Shown here piece by piece: positions 63,834-64,000 of a stretch of DNA of 64,000 nucleotides. Positions within the stretch are counted from its first letter, which is position 1. The number at the start of each line of letters is the position of its first letter. Below the pieces are notes generated by a model. That model had not been told where the DNA came from and made no database searches. It saw only the letters and a program-made list of their open reading frames with translations. Source of the stretch: Coriobacteriaceae bacterium AM113-163 (GTDB lineage Bacteria > Actinomycetota > Coriobacteriia > Coriobacteriales > Coriobacteriaceae); assembly GCA_027673765.1 (NCBI GenBank), contig JAQDWB010000010.1:1-64000 (forward strand), written 5' to 3'. The translations under genes and the position numbers were made by a program.

Positions 63834-64000
63834 TGGCCGACATCCATATCCTTGTTGCCGACGATGCCGCTGGTCAGCGTCTTGACGCCTATCTGGGCGC
63901 TAATGACGGCTGCCCTACGCGCTCTGCCTGCGCGCATCTGATCGAGGGCGGTGCCGTTGCCGTCAACGGCGAGACATGCCTGTCAAAAAAGTATGCCGTG
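63833..64000 (+). CDS. RluA-family pseudouridine synthase, cut by window end
   Basis: The first 56 residues are visible: MADIHILVADDAAGQRLDAY then an S4-like RNA-binding stretch (GAVAVNGETCLSKKYAV). This opening and the position directly after lspA (ATG overlaps its stop as TAATG) match RluD/RluA-type genes. The catalytic domain lies outside the window. Confidence 0.82.
   Translation, partial: MADIHILVADDAAGQRLDAYLGANDGCPTRSACAHLIEGGAVAVNGETCLSKKYAV

Overview
The window is about 64 kb of GC-rich bacterial chromosome with strong GTG/TTG start use, dense translationally coupled operons, and the actinobacterial gene order coaD - SepIVA-like - DUF177 - rpmF ... rnc - smc - ftsY - ffh. An ileS T-box that ends in a transcription terminator, YloU/FakA/recG linkage and a Gram-positive-type Pel cluster fit the class Coriobacteriia, most likely Collinsella. 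That assignment is an inference from gene content and style; no 16S gene is present.

Layout. (1) 1-4255 is accessory: the end of a probable toxin-antitoxin-chaperone (TAC) module (HigA-like antitoxin plus SecB-like chaperone), a repeat-rich non-coding stretch with about 124-bp inverted-repeat elements, a small DUF2188 gene, and an AAA ATPase/RloB pair that looks like a phage-defence module. (2) 4470-15565 is one tightly overlapping eight-gene operon: PelD (degenerate SDR + membrane + GAF + degenerate GGDEF with an intact RxxD c-di-GMP site), PelE, a PelA-like deacetylase, PelF, PelG, then a CotH-kinase lipoprotein, a VTC polyphosphate-polymerase domain protein and a DUF4956 membrane protein. 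This is the most interesting system here: a Pel exopolysaccharide machine joined to a phosphate-polymer/kinase tail. (3) 15678-17241 holds a PLP-fold protein that seems to lack its catalytic lysine, a long palindromic repeat and a ModE-like regulator.

(4) 17435-33554 is core information processing: guaB, leuS (behind a 29-bp-stem leader hairpin), rimP-nusA-infB-rbfA-nrnA-truB-ribF (behind a promoter and attenuator), dnaG and the principal sigma factor. (5) 33852-49014 carries tRNA-Asn, an Asp23/FakA-like/recG/rsmD/coaD operon, envelope and division genes, rpmF, plsX-acpP-rnc-smc and the SRP pair ftsY-ffh. (6) 49130-56439 holds a DUF134-NifX fusion regulator with two operator-like palindromes, thyA-dfrA, a TrmH-family methyltransferase, a MATE transporter, cobalamin adenosyltransferase and ftsH. 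(7) 56515-58640 is a mobile-element scar: DUF523, recombinase and IS3 transposase fragments, an AT-rich peptidase-E-like gene and a cluster of hairpins. (8) 58641-64000 has an iron-type alcohol dehydrogenase, the ileS T-box and ileS, lspA, and the start of an RluA-family pseudouridine synthase cut by the window end.

No CRISPR array, rRNA operon or intact insertion sequence was seen.
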